Origin: an uncultured Chryseobacterium sp.
Lineage (GTDB): Bacteria; Bacteroidota; Bacteroidia; Flavobacteriales; Weeksellaceae
NCBI GenBank assembly: GCA_913775525.1
Contig: CAJYLH010000022.1
Location: 248,001 to 312,000 of the forward strand
Direction: 5' to 3'
DNA length: 64,000 nucleotides
Below are positions 63,757-64,000 of this stretch, piece by piece. Position numbers and translations under genes: made by a program. The notes beneath the pieces were generated by a model. That model worked only from the letters and a program-made list of their open reading frames with translations. It did not search any database and was not told the origin of the DNA. Every line of letters begins with the position of its first letter. Position 1 is the stretch's first letter.

Positions 63757-64000
63757 TTATGCTAGATCTTTATTGTAAAATGCACCTTTGTTCTCTTTCA
63801 TTTCCATGGACTGGGTAATGATGAGTCGGGCAACGGTCGTTAAGTTTCTGAGTTCAGACAGTTGAGGGGAAAGAATGGAGTAATGATAAATTTCATCCAC
63901 GGCTGCAGCAATCTCCTGATGTTTTTGCAGGGCCATATTCAGGCGGCGGTTGCTTCTTACGATACCCACCAGGTCGCTCATCATTTCCTGCAGCTGTTTC
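63757..64000 (-). CDS. nadB: L-aspartate oxidase, C-terminal end (gene continues beyond window)
   Basis: The frame runs off the right edge and is read in through KQLQEMMSDLVGIVRSNRRLNMAL, the usual end of the C-terminal helical domain, closing with LRNLTTVARLIITQSM and KGAFYN. NadB oxidises aspartate to iminoaspartate, the first step toward quinolinate. Only about 81 residues are visible, without the FAD domain. The gene order nadB-nadC in one direction supports the call. Confidence 0.85.
   Translation of the reverse strand, partial: KQLQEMMSDLVGIVRSNRRLNMALQKHQEIAAAVDEIYHYSILSPQLSELRNLTTVARLIITQSMEMKENKGAFYNKDLA

Noticed and set aside
1..64000. CRISPR arrays, prophage, insertion sequences, rRNA or tRNA genes
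   Set aside because: No spaced identical repeats, transposase or integrase frames, and no cloverleaf-like or rRNA-like stretches were seen on reading; tRNAs could be missed by eye and should be run with a dedicated search.

Overview
The window is a chromosomal segment of a member of the Bacteroidota, most likely a Chryseobacterium-like Weeksellaceae (class Flavobacteriia). The evidence is family content (type IX secretion C-terminal sorting domains, GLPGLI, DUF4271, DUF4293, DUF4296, DUF5689 and DUF6702 proteins, exosortase XrtF with its partner, a Rho factor with a large low-complexity insert, an FtsH-CdsA-Psd block) and the recurrent TAnnTTTG promoter -7 box of this phylum. Species cannot be fixed from sequence reading alone. 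Base composition looks even, and I see no phage, transposase, integrase, CRISPR array, rRNA or tRNA.

Layout. 1-5.8 kb: end of an esterase, a TruC-like pseudouridine synthase, pyrD, a DUF445 membrane protein, msrB and a periplasmic L,D-transpeptidase-like protein. 5.8-10.4 kb: an OmpR-type two-component system divergent from a porin/Dabb/cupin operon whose promoter carries three 8-bp repeats phased at exactly 11 bp. 10.5-14.3 kb: a TetR-thioesterase-fabF unit with a palindromic operator in its promoter, an OsmC protein and an AraC regulator. 14.4-20.6 kb: a likely metal (copper-type) acquisition module, consisting of a TonB receptor with two N-terminal HMA domains, a Cys/His-rich small protein and a lipoprotein with three NPPHG...H.C motifs, followed by a second two-component system. 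21-29 kb: housekeeping genes (S9 oligopeptidase, hemD, a polyprenol glycosyltransferase, tgt, lptF/G-type permease, birA). 29.4-34 kb: rsfS-ftsH-LUD-cdsA-psd. 34-41.8 kb: a secreted PNGase F-like protein, an ABC exporter, an M28 peptidase, rho and a superoxide dismutase.

41.8-51 kb is the accessory surface and secretion part: a T9SS-exported protein broken by two compensating frameshifts, a GNVGIG-repeat/coiled-coil protein, an exported EEP-family nuclease/phosphatase and, divergent from it, a TonB receptor with a DUF5689 lipoprotein. 51.2-57 kb: a DUF6702 protein, a LOG protein, a peptidoglycan-sugar salvage set (MurU-like, RapZ C-domain, AmgK-like), the XrtF exosortase pair, and a tiny exported Cys-containing peptide ahead of a GLPGLI protein. 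57-64 kb: an XRE regulator, a CDF cation transporter, asd, a small membrane protein, another TonB receptor, nadC and the C-terminal end of nadB.

The best candidates for something undescribed are the HMA2-TonB/Cys-His/NPPHG module, the two-component system with its phased operator and porin-Dabb-cupin target operon, and the small exported peptide paired with GLPGLI. Many starts were moved inward because a terminator or a -7 box lies inside the longest open frame.
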